DNA of 64,000 nucleotides from Ursus arctos (GCF_023065955.2 NW_026622875.1:12875001-12939000); one strand, 5' to 3'; positions 42,936 to 54,215 are shown, numbered from the stretch's first letter. The notes: generated by a model from the sequence alone, not told the origin. A program made the numbers and translations.

Positions 42936-44619
42936 CATTCTCTCTTCAAATATTGTTTCTCTGATTTTCTATTATTTTCTCTTCTCCTATATGTCTTCTA
43001 GAAGCCTCTCAATTTCTTTTCCATCTCTTACAATTGCTCTATTCTTTTTTTATTTAATTACTTACTCTATGCTTTGCTCTGGGCCAGTGCCTTGCACTCT
43101 TTTCCAATTAATTTGTTTCTTCCTACAGTGTCTCTCATTGCATGGCTAGCGGGAAGTAAGAGGAAGAGAATATTCAAGAATCTCCAGCTGGCAGTCAAAT
43201 TCATTTTTCCAGGAAGCAATATTGTACAAATAGTTTTTTTTTTTAATGGTATGAGTATCCATGGACATTTCAGGAATGCTGTGGGTTGAAGAGGCTTTTG
43301 AGAACTGGCATGGGAACTAGCCACTATACAGAACACTTGGTTCTAAGAGAAAAATGTATTCTAGGTTCCAAACAATGGACTTTAAAATGAATTTTTAAAA
43401 TACAAACAGTTTGTAAGGTGGGAATTGCTTTATAAACAAACTCACATTTTTTTATGGGAGTTAGATAGATTTTGTTTATATGTGTCCCATAATCCCAGCT
43501 GCCTTCCCTTGTAAATAGATTTTATAGTGACCTCCAAAATTACCTAGCATCTTAATAACATAAGAAAAATGTTGAGTTCTCTAAAAGCCAAGTCTGAGGC
43601 CTAGAAGATTTTCTTTGGCACTGAAGAAGAAATACGAATAGCCAGAAGCCTCACTGAAGAGAATTACCTGGACAATTTTATAAGGGTTTCTGTGGATAGT
43701 CTCTTAATCGTTGAACCAATGAATACCAAACCAAATGCACCCTTCCATAACACCATATGCTCATGGATATGTGGTTAAATTTTGTAATTTAACCAACCAT
43801 TCCTGCCACTAGGTGGGTGTGGCCCTGGTATTAAGTTCTTGCCAATAGAGTGTGAGTGGAAGTGATTCAGTGATTCAAGTTGTGTTATATATGAGATCAA
43901 AGAGAAATCTGTGACGTTTTAAATCTGTCTCTGATTTTGAAAAAGTTGGTTATCTGTACAATCTTTGTTATTTCATCTACAAAATGCTGGCGTTCCCCAT
44001 AGATTTGTTGTGCCATTCCTTGAATGTGGAGAAGCTCAAGAAAATTAGTGAAAAAATGATCTTTAATGAAAATAAGTTTATTCCCATCCATACCACCATT
44101 AGCTTCTTCATCTGTCAAAATTTTAAACACCACATCACTGGCTCTTAAGTACCATGGTAAATTCCTTCACACAGGGATGCTCAAGGAAAAATTCTTAAAC
44201 AAGGATCATCTTTGTGCATTTTTGATACTTCTTTCCTTTCCATCTCTTTCTCCAATTCAAATATCAACAGCTTTATAAGAAATATTGTATCCTCATATTC
44301 TAACAGATTTCCTCCTTCAATGCTCTAAATTAGTGCTTCCCTTCTTATATAAAATTCACAATTCCACAGTAACTTCATGACAAAGTAGTCACCATCTAAG
44401 AAATTCATAAAGGCTGTGACTTAACGTTAACAAAAACATAATGAGCCACTTTTTTCAGAAGAATGTGCATTATAAAAAAAATTGTCTCAACACAAAGGAA
44501 TATATTTCTAACAATGGATTACCTAACTATTATAGATAATAGTACTATAGATATAGTATTATAGATAATATAGACGTATGATAAACTTATTTTCCCATCA
44601 CATTAAGGATCATGTATAT
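42936..44619. other. Unassigned sequence
   Basis: The first 130 bases are pyrimidine-rich (TTCAAATATTGTTTCTCTG) and may be more LINE-1. The rest holds nothing firmly recognised; GTAATTTAACCAACCATTCC...GTGGCC near 43785-43865 resembles a common old repeat I cannot name. Confidence 0.35.
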
Positions 44620-45238
44620 AAAATTTAACCACAAATCCATGAGTATATGGAACACTGAAATACAAATTAAATATTCCCTACTTCTATGAATTTGACTAAT
44701 TTAGATACCTCGTATAAGGGGAATCCTGCAGTACTGGTCTTCTGTGACACTTTTTTCACTTGGCATAATGTCCTCCAGATCCATTCATGTTGTGGCAAAT
44801 GGCAAGATTTTTTTTTTTTTAAGGCTGAGTAATAATATTCCATTATATGTATATACTTTTTTTTTTTTAGCTTATCTGTGGATGGACACTTGGATTATTT
44901 CCATATTTTGGCCATTGTGAATAATGTGATGAACATGGAAGCACAGAGATCTGAGATCCTGATTCCACTTCTTTTGGTACCCAGAAGGAGGATTGCTGAG
45001 TCCTATAATAGTTCTATTTTTAATTTTTTAAGGAACCTCCATCCTGTTTTTCATAGCTGTTTGATTATTTTACATTCCCACCAGTGATGTACAAGAATTC
45101 TAATTTATCTATATCCTCACCAACACTTATTTTGGGGGATCTTTTGGGAAGTCATTCTACCCAGTTTGAGGTTCTATCTCAATGTGCATTTGATTTTCAT
45201 TTCCCTGATAATTAATGGTACTGAGCATCTTTCTACCA
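44620..45238 (-). mobile_element. LINE-1 (L1M-type), antisense
   Basis: TTCACTTGGCATAATGTCCTCC, GATCCATTCATGTTGTGGC, CTGAGTAATAATATTCCATTA, TTTGGCCATTGTGAATAATG, CCTCCATCCTGTTTTTCATAG, ATTCCCACCAGTGATGTAC and TTGATTTTCATTTCCCTG are the reverse of ORF2 C-terminal sequence in order. Confidence 0.9.
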
Positions 45239-45244
45239 GAAAAA

Positions 45245-45412
45245 GGGAAATGGGGAAGATTCAAAGAAACTTTGAGGGGTGTTGATATGCCTATTACCTT
45301 GTCATGATGGTATCTCAAATGTCTGCATAGGTCCCAAAATCATCAAATCATACACATTAAATATCTGCAGTTCTTTATATATCAACTATATTGCAATAAA
45401 GTGGTTTTAAAA
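45245..45412 (+). mobile_element. LINE-1 3' end (L1M-type), sense
   Basis: AAACTTTGAGGGGTGTTGATATG, ATGATGGTATCTCAAATGTC, CATACACATTAAATATCTGC and CAACTATATTGCAATAAAGTGG match an old LINE-1 3' UTR. It abuts the opposite-strand LINE-1 at 44620-45238 tail to tail. Confidence 0.82.
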
Positions 45413-45687
45413 GTGCAAATTAGATTAATGGTTTTATGGAAGAAAATAATACCCTAAATTGAACATATGCACATAGAATTTGAAAATACTTAACAGTAAC
45501 TCAAGGGTGGAATATATTTTTGATATCCAGCAAACTGGAATAATACAGCTCTCACATCATGCCACTTTTGAGCCATTCGGGTCAGGAGTAACTGCTAGAT
45601 TCTCTCGGTAGGGGGTGCTATCTACAGAGACTGCTTAACCTCAATACCACGATGTACTAGCAAGTTCAACTGGGATTTATCTGGGGC
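45413..45687. other. Unassigned sequence
   Basis: Nothing recognised. Confidence 0.4.
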
Positions 45688-45704
45688 AAGAAATTATTGT
45701 TAGT

Positions 45705-45883
45705 GGGGCACCTGGGTGGCTTACTTGGTTAAGCAACTGCCTTCAGCTCAGGGCATGATCCCGGGGTCCTGGGATAGAGCCCCACATCAGGCTCCCTGCG
45801 CCTGCCTCTCTCCATGCTCATTCTCTTGGTCTCTCTCAAATAAATAAATAATTTAAAAAAAAAAAAAAAAGAAGAAGGAAAGA
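45705..45883 (+). mobile_element. Carnivore SINE (SINEC)
   Basis: GGGGCACCTGGGTGGCTTAC head through AAATAAATAAATAATTT and an A-rich tail with GAAG/GAAA units. The 16-bp target-site duplication is AAGAAATTATTGTTAG (45688-45703) and AAGAAATTACTGTTAG (45884-45899). Confidence 0.95.
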
Positions 45884-45899
45884 AAGAAATTACTGTTAG

Positions 45900-46259
45900 C
45901 AATATCTAAATGGATTATAGAATTTAGGGTTTATAAAGATTAAAACAGAATAGGTTAGCTGAGAATGCCTGAACTCAAACTCAGGAATGGAATATATACA
46001 TGTAACTTAAGTTTCTCTAAAATCCAAAGATCACAGTAATAACAACTCACATTACACTGGCTCTTGCCTGCATTTTCCTTCCACCATGACATCCATTCAT
46101 CTGAGTAACTTGAAAGCATTTCTGGGAGAAATCAGAGGATGATTTTCATACACTTAAACTTCTCAGAGAATCTCAACAACTTCCTCTACTCAGTCTTGTT
46201 CTCCAACAATTTCATGGCATGTACCGGAACAGCCACCTCTCACTAGACACTATGCTGAA
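45900..46259. other. Unassigned sequence
   Basis: Nothing recognised with confidence; the right part may belong to the following MLT1. Confidence 0.35.
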
Positions 46260-46503
46260 ACTATGGGAAAAAATAAAGGATGGCCATCAGTAAAAGCCTC
46301 TAAAGCTGGAAAAGTTAAGAAACAGATTTTCCTCTAGAGCTTCCAGAAGGATTCAGCCCTGTGTTCCTTCCAGCGCTTTGATTTTAGCCAAGTAACATTC
46401 ATTTCAAACTCCTGACCCCCAGAATTGTAAGGTAATAAATTTCTACTGTACTAAGCCACTAAATCTGTGATAATTTGTTACAGCAGCAATAGGAAACTAA
46501 TAC
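46260..46503 (+). mobile_element. MLT1 LTR, 3' part
   Basis: AACAGATTTTCCTCTAGAGC, CCCCCAGAATTGTAAGG, TAATAAATTTCTACTGTAC, TAAGCCACTAAATCTGTG, and TTTGTTACAGCAGCAATAGG then AAACTAATACAG reproduce the MLT1 3' half. Confidence 0.85.
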
Positions 46504-46962
46504 AGCAGGGAACTCAATCTTTCATGGTCCAATTCAGATTATCTTTCCCTTCTGTTCGTTGGGTGTGCCTTCCTAATCATCTACCACGTCCTGATCATTA
46601 AGCACTGGTTTTAATCCATAAACATCTGTTCCAGAATTTCTGTTTATGTCCTCTCGAACACTCATTTGCAAAGATTTTTCAGTTTCTCTCTCAGAAGTCT
46701 TACTGTCTATATGCCCATATCTCTAATTGTTGTTCTTTTGTTTGTATCTGTACCTTCTTGAATTGAATTCTCAGGAAACTGCAGGGTGCAGATACCTGCT
46801 CTTTGGAAATGGCTTGTTTTGGGAGTGGGGAATGCTTTTTACTTCCTAAATTCTTTTGCTGTCTTTTCCTTCTGGCTTCTTTTTTGGAAGAGAAAACTTT
46901 AGAAGGTTAATCACCACCTGAAAAAGCATTTCCTGTAATGCTGAAGTCACTGGTTCTATGGT

Positions 46963-46995
<33 letters not shown>

Positions 46996-48490
46996 CACAA
47001 TCAGACATCCTTTATGCTTAGGACAGTCTAGGCTCGTGCTATGAAATCATCTTATTCACACTGTGTGTGGGCAACACCCAAGGGAGTTGAATGAGAAAGG
47101 AGATGTTTATCCAGGCATTTCCAGGGCTTCCCTTGGAGTGCTGAGATTTCAACAAATTTGTGATAGAGGGGAAGAACATGCTAGGAGAACTTGGGAAGAA
47201 GTACATGCCAGCTGCAGGAGCAAAAGACTGGAAAATGGAAGATGGAGACCAGAACAAAGAACCACAAAGCATTCTTTTTCAAATAGAGGAGAATTCTGAA
47301 GGAATGGACGACGGGGAAAGAAATCATTCTATGATCAATGCTGTTGACTTCACTACTTTAACAACATTTATTCCAATCACCTGAGCTTCTGTAACTTTCC
47401 ACATCTAATTTTTCTATAGACTAGCAGAATACCTTAAAACTAAACATTGAAGAGGATTCCTGCATAATTTATGGTCAACTAGCTAAGATTTCTTTTCCAG
47501 TCTAGTACACAGTATAGTGATTCAAGTAATACATCTTAATGATTCTTGAAAAAGGAAGGAAAGCAGAATTTAGGTTAAAATACAAGTGGCAAAGTGAACA
47601 TAGATTTCAGTTGCATTTCTACATGCAGCTAAAATGTTAGATGCTGAGTTTGTTTTTATTGGGCGAGCACATATTGTGTCAGGAGGTCTTAATAACTTTG
47701 GCAAGCAAGAAAGCCAATGGAAAGTTTCTCTAGCTAACAAAAAATCCCTTTTTTAAGGACTCATGGAAGGTATCCATTACAGAGTTCAGAAATCCATGAA
47801 GGGAAAAAAAAAAAACCCAACACTTTAAAAAGATACTATTTTTGTTCTGGCTTTCATGTTTTCTATTTCTCTCTTTACAGAAATAAAATCGAGGATTTCT
47901 TCCTTCAGAGGTCAATGAATCATGATATTGGATCTGTGCCGGCTCACAAATGTATGTTTTGCCCATGTGGTCTCAGGCAAAAGTAACTGGCCTTCACATT
48001 TAAAACGTATGGATAATAAATGCCCAAAGACTTAGTACACTAAGTCTTGGAAACATAAGGTAAACATTTGGTAAGTTTTCATTGAAAACATTAAAATATT
48101 TTTTCCAGGTGTCACTTCACAATAAATTTGAAGACTGTTTATAATATTTTCATAGGGATATTCTCACTCACAAGATTTCTTTGAACATACGTGAATTTTT
48201 GCATATGACGGAGACTAAAAAACACATTCTTAGTTGTTTTTTTCCAAACTTGATTTATGACCATTATGACCACCTGACATTGTACATATTCTTTCTCCTT
48301 TATAACCTGCCTACTGTGTGCCATTTTTCCTCAATACAAAGTTACAGTGTAGTTTGAACAGCATGAAGCCAGCGGAATGGAAACAAAATAAACAACAAAA
48401 AAAATACCTTGGCCTTGGCAATATGATATTATTCACTACTCAGATTCTCTTCTTAAAAAGTCAGATAGTAGATACATAGCAAGTTCTACG
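46504..48490. other. Unassigned sequence
   Basis: No recognised interspersed repeat or gene; a (TG)15 microsatellite lies at 46965-46994. Overlapping short open frames around 47040-47380 on both strands show no recognised domain. Confidence 0.4.
46965..46994. repeat. (TG)15 microsatellite
   Basis: Fifteen uninterrupted TG units. Confidence 0.98.
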
Positions 48491-48499
48491 AGTCCCTCT

Positions 48500-49205
48500 T
48501 CCAAAATATTTTTCATTTCTCTGCCCTCCTTCTATCTCATTACCACCACACTATCCAGGCCAGCATCTTCTGCTGGGAGAAACCTTAGCCATAGCCTTCT
48601 AACCTGGTTTCTCCACTAGCATCACTTCCCTCTCAAAAACCATTTTTCATACAGCAGCCAGAGTGTTCTTTTAAAGAGTACGTAAGATAATGTCATTTAC
48701 CTGATGACAATTCTCCAGTGACTTCTCATTACGTATCAGCTTCAAACATATAAAACATAAAATTCAAACTGGTAGGGGGGCACCTGGGTGGCTCAGTCGG
48801 CTGAGCATCAGACTCTTGATTTCAGCTCAGGTCATCATCTCAGGATGGTGAGAATGTGCTCAGCAGGGAGTCTGCTTAAGATTCTCTCACTCTCTTTTCC
48901 CACCCCGGCCTGGAGCTCTTGTGCTTTCTCTTTAAAATAAATAAATCTTAAAAAAAAAAAAAAAAATCAAACGAATATCATCTGTCCTCTGCCTGCCTTT
49001 ACTTCTCCATTCTCTTCTCTATGTGCTCCAGCCAACTTGGTCTTTGTTCTGTTCCTCGTGCTGCCAAAGTCTCTCCCACCGCAGGGCCTTGCAATTACAA
49101 GTCCTCCCTCTGAAACAATCTCCTGTCCCCTTCCCGAGGCCAGCTTCCTCTTTTTCTTCCTTCAGGTCTCAGTTCAAATATTTTTTTTCAAGAGGTCTTC
49201 CTCTA
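48500..49205 (+). mobile_element. L2 LINE, interrupted by a SINE
   Basis: GCCATAGCCTTCTAACCTGG, AGCAGCCAGAGTGTTCTTTTAA, AATTCTCCAGTGACTTCTC, then after the SINE TTGTTCTGTTCCTCGTGCTGCC, GCAGGGCCTTGCAATTAC and TTCCTTCAGGTCTCAGTTC reproduce the L2 ORF end in order. It continues after a MER5 at 49386. Confidence 0.87.
48776..48966 (+). mobile_element. Carnivore SINE (SINEC) in L2
   Basis: GGGGGGCACCTGGGTGGCTCAG head, CAGACTCTTGATTTCAGC variant middle and AAATAAATAAATC-A tail. Flanks AAATTCAAACTGGTA / AAAATCAAACGAATA are a decayed target-site duplication. Confidence 0.93.
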
Positions 49206-49385
49206 AAGCAGTGGTGCTCAGTCTTCACTGTGTATCAGAATCACCTAGGAAACTTACCAACTTCAGTGGACCAAGTCCCACGCCTATGAAGTAATCTGAG
49301 TAGGACCCTGGCATCAAAATTAAATCAAAACAAAGCAAACCTCTACAGGTGATTCTAACTGCAGCTACCTTGTGAATCAGTGACC
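49206..49385 (-). mobile_element. MER5-like hAT-Charlie element in L2
   Basis: GCAGTGGTGCTCAGTCTTC, GTATCAGAATCACCTAGG, GAAGTAATCTGAGTAGG and CAGGTGATTCTAACTGCAG match a diverged MER5. It separates two L2 segments. Confidence 0.75.
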
Positions 49386-49590
49386 TAAAGAAACTCACCA
49401 TCTCCTCTCCCCATCATATCCACTATTAGAGTGTCTCTTGGTATGTATCATACTCTGTAATCATCTTGACTTGTTTTCCTGTTGTTTTTCTTCCACAAAA
49501 ATGCTAATTCCACAAGGGCAAGGAAATTTTCTGCCTATTTACTGCTATATGCCCGATGCCTGACGTACAATACATCAATGAAAGAAAGAC
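49386..49590 (+). mobile_element. L2 LINE 3' end
   Basis: AATGCTAATTCCACAAGGGCAAGG, TTTACTGCTATATGCCCG and CAATACATCAATGAAAGAAAG correspond to the degraded L2 terminus of the copy that begins at 48500. Confidence 0.75.
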
Positions 49591-50310
49591 TGAAGGTCCT
49601 CCAGGTCAATAGACAGAGAAGGTTGAAGCATACAAAAGACAGCCTGGAGAATCCAGTAAGAAGACCTATGTGATATAGAATGAGAGAGAAAGTGGTGAAA
49701 ATAGATGACAGAATCAGAAAGAAGCTGAACGAGGAAAATGAAGCATGAGCATAAACCATGGACCACAAAATAGTCTCTTGGACCACTGTCTCTTCCAAAT
49801 AAAATCTGAATGTTCAAAGACTAAAATTGAGTCCTTTTTTGTGAGTGCCTAACATATCCTAAATCATCTCAGTTCCATACAATCTCAGTTCCACGCAAAC
49901 ACAATGCCTATGTTATCAACACACTGAGATTACGACTATCATATTACTGATTTTTAACTTAGAGGAGCCTTATTTTAAATCCTGAAGCTGTCTCATTTTA
50001 TTCAAACCATTTTAATAGAAACCTTTTAAAAAACACATTACATTTACTTACCTTCTTTAAAAGAATCTGAAGGAAATTTAACATTAACTTGGTAATGCCA
50101 AGATTTTCAAATATTTTGCTGTGTCATATGACTTGGATATCCTTAAGAAATCTTAAAACATATAGGCCATTATTATAAAAGTCTTTGGAATAAAAGACTT
50201 TCATGGTTCTGAACTTTTCTTTTTAAATTTTCAAGTTGACAGAAACTCTGCTTTTACCTGACTGCCCTCACTGCTTAGCTTGCTTATACTATTCAGCTGT
50301 GAGGTTTGAA
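49591..50310. other. Unassigned sequence
   Basis: Nothing recognised. Confidence 0.4.
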
Positions 50311-50328
50311 AGTTAAGGCCTTTTTTAA

Positions 50329-50535
50329 TTTAATTTTATGTTTTTTAAAGATTTTATTTATTTATTTATTTGACAGAGAGACAGCCAGCGAGAGAGGGAA
50401 CACAAGCAGGGGGAGTGGGAGAGGAAGAAGCAGGCTCATAGCGGAGGAGCCTGATGTGGGGCTCGATCCCATAACGCCGGGATCACGCCCTGAGCGGAAG
50501 GCAGACACTTAACGACTGCGCCACCCAGGTGCCCC
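50329..50535 (-). mobile_element. Carnivore SINE (young ursid type), antisense
   Basis: AAAGATTTTATTTATTTATTTATTTG-type tail side, GACAGCCAGCGAGAGAGG, CCCATAACGCCGGGATCACG (the young-type complement) and CCACCCAGGTGCCCC. The target-site duplication AAGGCCTTTTT(T)AA lies at 50315-50328 and 50536-50548. Confidence 0.95.
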
Positions 50536-50585
50536 AAGGCCTTTTTAAAACAAATGCAAACAAGCACGTGGTGGCTGGCTTGGCT

Positions 50586-50761
50586 ATGAGGGAGAGCAAG
50601 AGCAGTGGGAAGGGGCAGAGAGAGAGGGAGAAGCAGACGCCCTGCTGAGCACGCGATGTGGGCTCCATGGGGGGGGGGGGGGGCATCCCAGGACCCCAGA
50701 CCCAAGAATCATGACCTGAGCCGAAGGCAGACCCTTAGCCGACTAAGCCACCCAGGTGCCC
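50586..50761 (-). mobile_element. Carnivore SINE (SINEC), antisense, tail lost, with G15 run
   Basis: GAGAGCAAGAGCAGTGGG, AATCATGACCTGAGCCGAAGG and CCACCCAGGTGCCC. The tail side is absent. A run of 15 G at 50669-50683 replaces the usual GGGGCTCGATCCC region. Confidence 0.9.
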
Positions 50762-50930
50762 TAGTAATCACCTGGAGGGTTTTAACATCCATGGATATGT
50801 GCCTCCTTCTTCAGGCCCTGGAATTCACGGTTTAATCGGTTTAATCGACGAGGAATGTGGCCAGGACATGAGTTGGTTGGTTTGGGTGTTTTCGTTTGTG
50901 TGTTTGTGTTTGGCTCCCAGGTGATTCTCA
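50762..50930 (-). mobile_element. MER5-like hAT-Charlie fragment, antisense
   Basis: TAATCACCTGGAGGGTTTTAAC at the left and CTCCCAGGTGATTCTCAAT at the right match MER5A reversed; the middle is poorly conserved. Confidence 0.6.
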
Positions 50931-51740
50931 ATAGGAACTGGAACAAGCAGTTGGAAAAGCAGCGGGAACCCAGGCAGAGTTTCACTCTCCCTCTGTGGGT
51001 GAGTGTGTATGTCTCCAGGCTGCTTTCTCCGCTTCGCTTTGCACAGGAAGGTAAGTAACTGACCCTGCTGTTCCTGCATATTAATGGTCTTCAGTTTCTG
51101 GAACCAAACGAATCTAACACCTCAGTTTGTTTCAAAGTCTCAGGAGCAGGATGTAATCAGCCCTTTGGGGCCTGTGTCTACCCATACTCCCTCCAGGAAT
51201 AAGCAGAGAGCAAAGTCAGATTGTAGAAACAAACACTGGTTTAGGGTTTAGGGTAAACAAACCGTAGGTATACTTTACAGTTGGTGAGAGTTCTGGAGAG
51301 AAATTCTCAGAAATGGGCATGTGGTGTTGACTTACAGAATCCTAAACATCAATCTTACCCTCAGTAGGACAATGGACCCTCCAAATTTTGCGTAACAAAA
51401 AATCTTAACTGTTGGTTCCTCTTTGACCCATAGTATATCACGACATTAGTAGCTTTTATTAATTGGAAGTTCCCACCAGTCTCATATTAGAAGCTCTATT
51501 CCAGAAGCATTGGTTTTTTTTTTTTTTTTTTTAGTTACTCAGATTTTAAAGAATTAAATAGCTCAAAAAAATAAATAGCTCAAAGCTGAACTGCATCAAA
51601 GAAACAATCCCAGAGAAAGCATTTCCACCTGCGTGCTTAGACAGGTGGCAGCACGTAGCAAACAGGCAACAGAGGAACAAGTCCAACCCGTCTTCTCTTA
51701 CCAACCGCACTGTAACCAAATTAACGTGCATTTTTTTCCG
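50931..51740. other. Unassigned sequence
   Basis: No repeat family recognised. A T-run lies at about 51511-51532, and an inverted E-box pair at 51625-51648. On the minus strand this region lies downstream of the LTR at 51741-52264, so part of it could be retroviral internal sequence, but I recognise no retroviral gene. Confidence 0.4.
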
Positions 51741-52264
51741 TGGTGAGTTAGCGATAGAGGCTACACCAGGTGGAGTTCTCACACAAAGTAATCTTTATTT
51801 GCAGCAAATAAGGAGCTCACAGAAGTAACTTCCAAAGCAGTGACTCCCTGAGCAGGGATGAGTGGGTTCTCTTTATTTAGGGTTTAAGATGAATATTCAG
51901 AAAGGGGAGCTTTATCATCTCATGTAAAGGTGGGCAAAAGGTTGCGCAGGCGCACTCAAAAAATATGCCTACGTGAGCGTCCCACGTTATGTTAATGAAG
52001 CTTGTGCTCCTAGAGCGGAGACTTCAACATTATAATGAAGCAGGGGTAACTGTGCGGGGAGAAGGGGCTATGGGCGTGCTCTGAGAGCCAGTATAAACTC
52101 AATGGCGTCTCCCGCTTGTTATCCCAGGTAAAGAATGCAAGATCTTGCTTACTTTTGAAACCTCACTGGGAATTTTATAACTGGTTTATTGTTTCTGATA
52201 TGGTTAGGCTGCTTCCTGGCCTGGTAGAGACTATTACTTTCTGCATTCCCTTCGTTCCCTTAAC
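51741..52264 (-). mobile_element. Endogenous retrovirus LTR, antisense
   Basis: On the minus strand the stretch opens TGTTAAGGGAACGAAGG and carries GTGCGCCTGCGCAACC, a GC-rich patch. It has two poly(A) signals: AATAAA within CCCTAAATAAAGAG (minus strand of about 51874-51887) and within GCAAATAAAGATTAC (about 51791-51805). It ends near GCCTCTATCGCTAACTCACCA. This is the U3-R-U5 order of an LTR. It has less obvious decay than the MaLR elements, but I cannot name the family. No target-site duplication or flanking pol/env sequence was found. Confidence 0.6.
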
Positions 52265-52529
52265 ATCCTGAACCACTGGGGTTTTTGTGTTGCCTGCGTG
52301 CGTCTGTGTCTGTTGTAATTCTGATACCCCCTAGGACGTTCTGCCAGAAGAGTGCTTGGGCCAGTAGAGTGGTAGGTCACAGACCATTGCAAATAGCTGG
52401 AGCCGAAAATGGCTTACCTTGTGTCGCAAAAGCTATTTCTCATCTTTCTTTTTCTGGGTACCCCTCACTCTTTCTACTTCCAACTGGGAAACATTGCCCA
52501 GCAAAACTAATTGAAATAGCGTATTGACA

Positions 52530-52655
52530 GTAGTCCCCGGACCAGCAGTGTCAGCAACATCTGCAAATTTACAAATCCCCAGGCTCTAATCTAGCCCTAG
52601 GAATCAGAAATCCTGGGGGTGGGGCAGAGAAATCTGTACTTTAAACAGCCCTCTA
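52530..52655 (+). mobile_element. MER5A-like hAT-Charlie fragment
   Basis: AGTCCCCGGACCAGCAGTG, TCTAATCTAGCCCTAGGAATC, GAAATCCTGGGGGTGGGGC and TACTTTAAACAGCCCTC match MER5A lacking its ends. Confidence 0.82.
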
Positions 52656-53039
52656 GTTCCTTTATTTCCTAGCTAATCTGTTTCTGTAAACACATAAATA
52701 CACTGAACAAACCAAGTAGAATATTTGCCAAGGTAAACTAAAAACTAACTTGTTTATATCCATTCTGTCAAAGGCTATAAATCCCAAAGTGAGTTTAAAA
52801 TGCATGACGATTTCTACCAATAAACATCAGGGAGGCTAGGTGCTTCTCACCAGGGCAGTTTGGGGATCAGACCCGGAATCTCTGATCAGGCTTAAGTAGC
52901 TGCAGTAAGTGTAAGTGGGATCATCTTAGCTTTTAGTCATTCTACACTTCAACGTATTTTGTCCAGCATTTTGGATATTTTGAAATATTTAAAATAGCAG
53001 ACATAGAAAGGCTTACATTTATCTGTCAATTAATTAAAC
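52656..53039. other. Unassigned sequence
   Basis: Nothing recognised. Confidence 0.4.
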
Positions 53040-53218
53040 CTATAAGAAACATTCATTGAGAGTGTACCACGTGCCAAGCATTGTGCCAGACACTAGAAAT
53101 AAAGAGAAAACAAGACAAACACACCACTGTACTCAGAGGGCTCACAGTCCAGAAATACAGAAAGTCTCAGGGCCAAGGTAAGCTTCCCCAAAGGAGTATT
53201 TTTAACCTGAGCCTTGAA
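53040..53218 (-). mobile_element. L2 LINE 3' fragment, antisense
   Basis: CATTCATTGAGAGTGTACC, GTGCCAAGCATTGTGCCAG, AGAGGGCTCACAGTCCAG and CTGAGCCTTGAAAGGTG follow the reversed L2 terminus ('tgagcacctactatgtgccaggcactgt'). Confidence 0.75.
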
Positions 53219-53690
53219 AGGTGTGATGGCTAATTTTCTATGTCATCTTGATCGGGCCACAGGGTGCCCAAACAAACATTATTCTGGGTATGTCTGTGAG
53301 AGTGTTTTTAGAAGAGATTAAATCAGACTGAGTAAAGCAGATGGGCTTCTTTACTGTGGATGGACTTCATCTTATTAACTGAAGGTCTGAATAAAACAAA
53401 AAGGCTGATCCACCTGGGGAAGGAAAAATCTTTCTGCCTGACTTTGAAATAGAAATCAGCTTTTTTTCTGCCTTCAGACTCAAAATCAATCATCACCCTT
53501 TCCTGGGTCTTCAGGTGGAAACTACACCACCAGCTCTCCGTTCTCAAGGCCTTTGGACTCAGACTGGAACTCAACATCCGCTCTCTGGGTCTCCAGCTTG
53601 CCAACTCACCCTGCAGATCTTGGGACTTGCCAGCCTCCGTGATCATGTGAGCTAATCCCTATATGGTTCTGTTTCTCTTATGAACTTAGA
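53219..53690 (+). mobile_element. ERVL-type LTR (LTR33-like)
   Basis: GTGATGGCTAATTTTCTATG, GATCGGGCCACAGGGTGCCC, ATTATTCTGGGTATGTCTGTG, AGACTGAGTAAAGCAGATGG, CTGAAGGTCTGAATAAAAC, GGTCTCCAGCTTGCCAAC and GATCTTGGGACTTGCCAGCC are all phrases of a widespread mammalian LTR. I recall it as LTR33-like, but the name is uncertain. The 107-codon antisense frame here is a shadow of it. Confidence 0.78.
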
Positions 53691-53753
53691 CAGATAAAAA
53701 GGAGGAGTAAAAATTATACAGATAATGGTGAAAATTAAAAAGATAAAGTTCTG

Positions 53754-53929
53754 GAGCGCCTGGATGGCTCAGTCAATTGGGCTTCCAACTCTTGATTTTG
53801 GCTCAGGTCATGATCTCAGAGCATGGGATCGAGTCTGCTTGTGATTCTCCCTCTTCCCCAGCTCATGCATATTCTCTCTCTCTCTCATAAGTAAATCTTA
53901 AAAAAAAAAAAAGAGAGAGAGAGAGAGAG
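53754..53929 (+). mobile_element. Carnivore SINE (SINEC)
   Basis: GGAGCGCCTGGATGGCTCAG head, CCAACTCTTGATTTTGGC middle, and AAGTAAATCTTA tail followed by A13 and (GA)9. Target-site duplication AAAGTTCTGG / AAAGTTCTAGG at 53745-53754 and 53930-53940. Confidence 0.94.
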
Positions 53930-54009
53930 AAAGTTCTAGGAAGAAAGAAAGGCTGATACAAGATCCTGAGGCAGAGAATATATAACATCTTAAAAGAATT
54001 GACGTAAAT

Positions 54010-54215
54010 ATTACAAATTTCCTTAGCACTTACTGTATATCAGACCTTGTTCTAAGTTTCCTTGATATGTTATCTCATTTAATTCTCAAAACAACCTCAT
54101 GAAGTAGGTTCAATAATTATCTCAAATTGCAAGTGAAAAAATTGAGGCACAGAGAGGTTAAGTAACTCACTCAAGATCCTAGAGATGGAAGGGGAAGAAC
54201 CATGTTCCACAGCCA
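54010..54215 (-). repeat. MIR SINE, antisense
   Basis: TATGTTATCTCATTTAATTCTC, AAAACAACCTCATGAAGTAGG, TTGAGGCACAGAGAGGTTAAG and TAACTCACTCAAGATCC form one of the best-preserved MIR copies in the window. Confidence 0.93.

Noticed and set aside
51239..51258. Two TTTAGGG units, a telomere-like motif
   Set aside because: Only two units, and the vertebrate telomere repeat is TTAGGG; most likely chance.
53323..53646. 107-codon antisense open frame
   Set aside because: Entirely inside the LTR33-like element, on the opposite strand.
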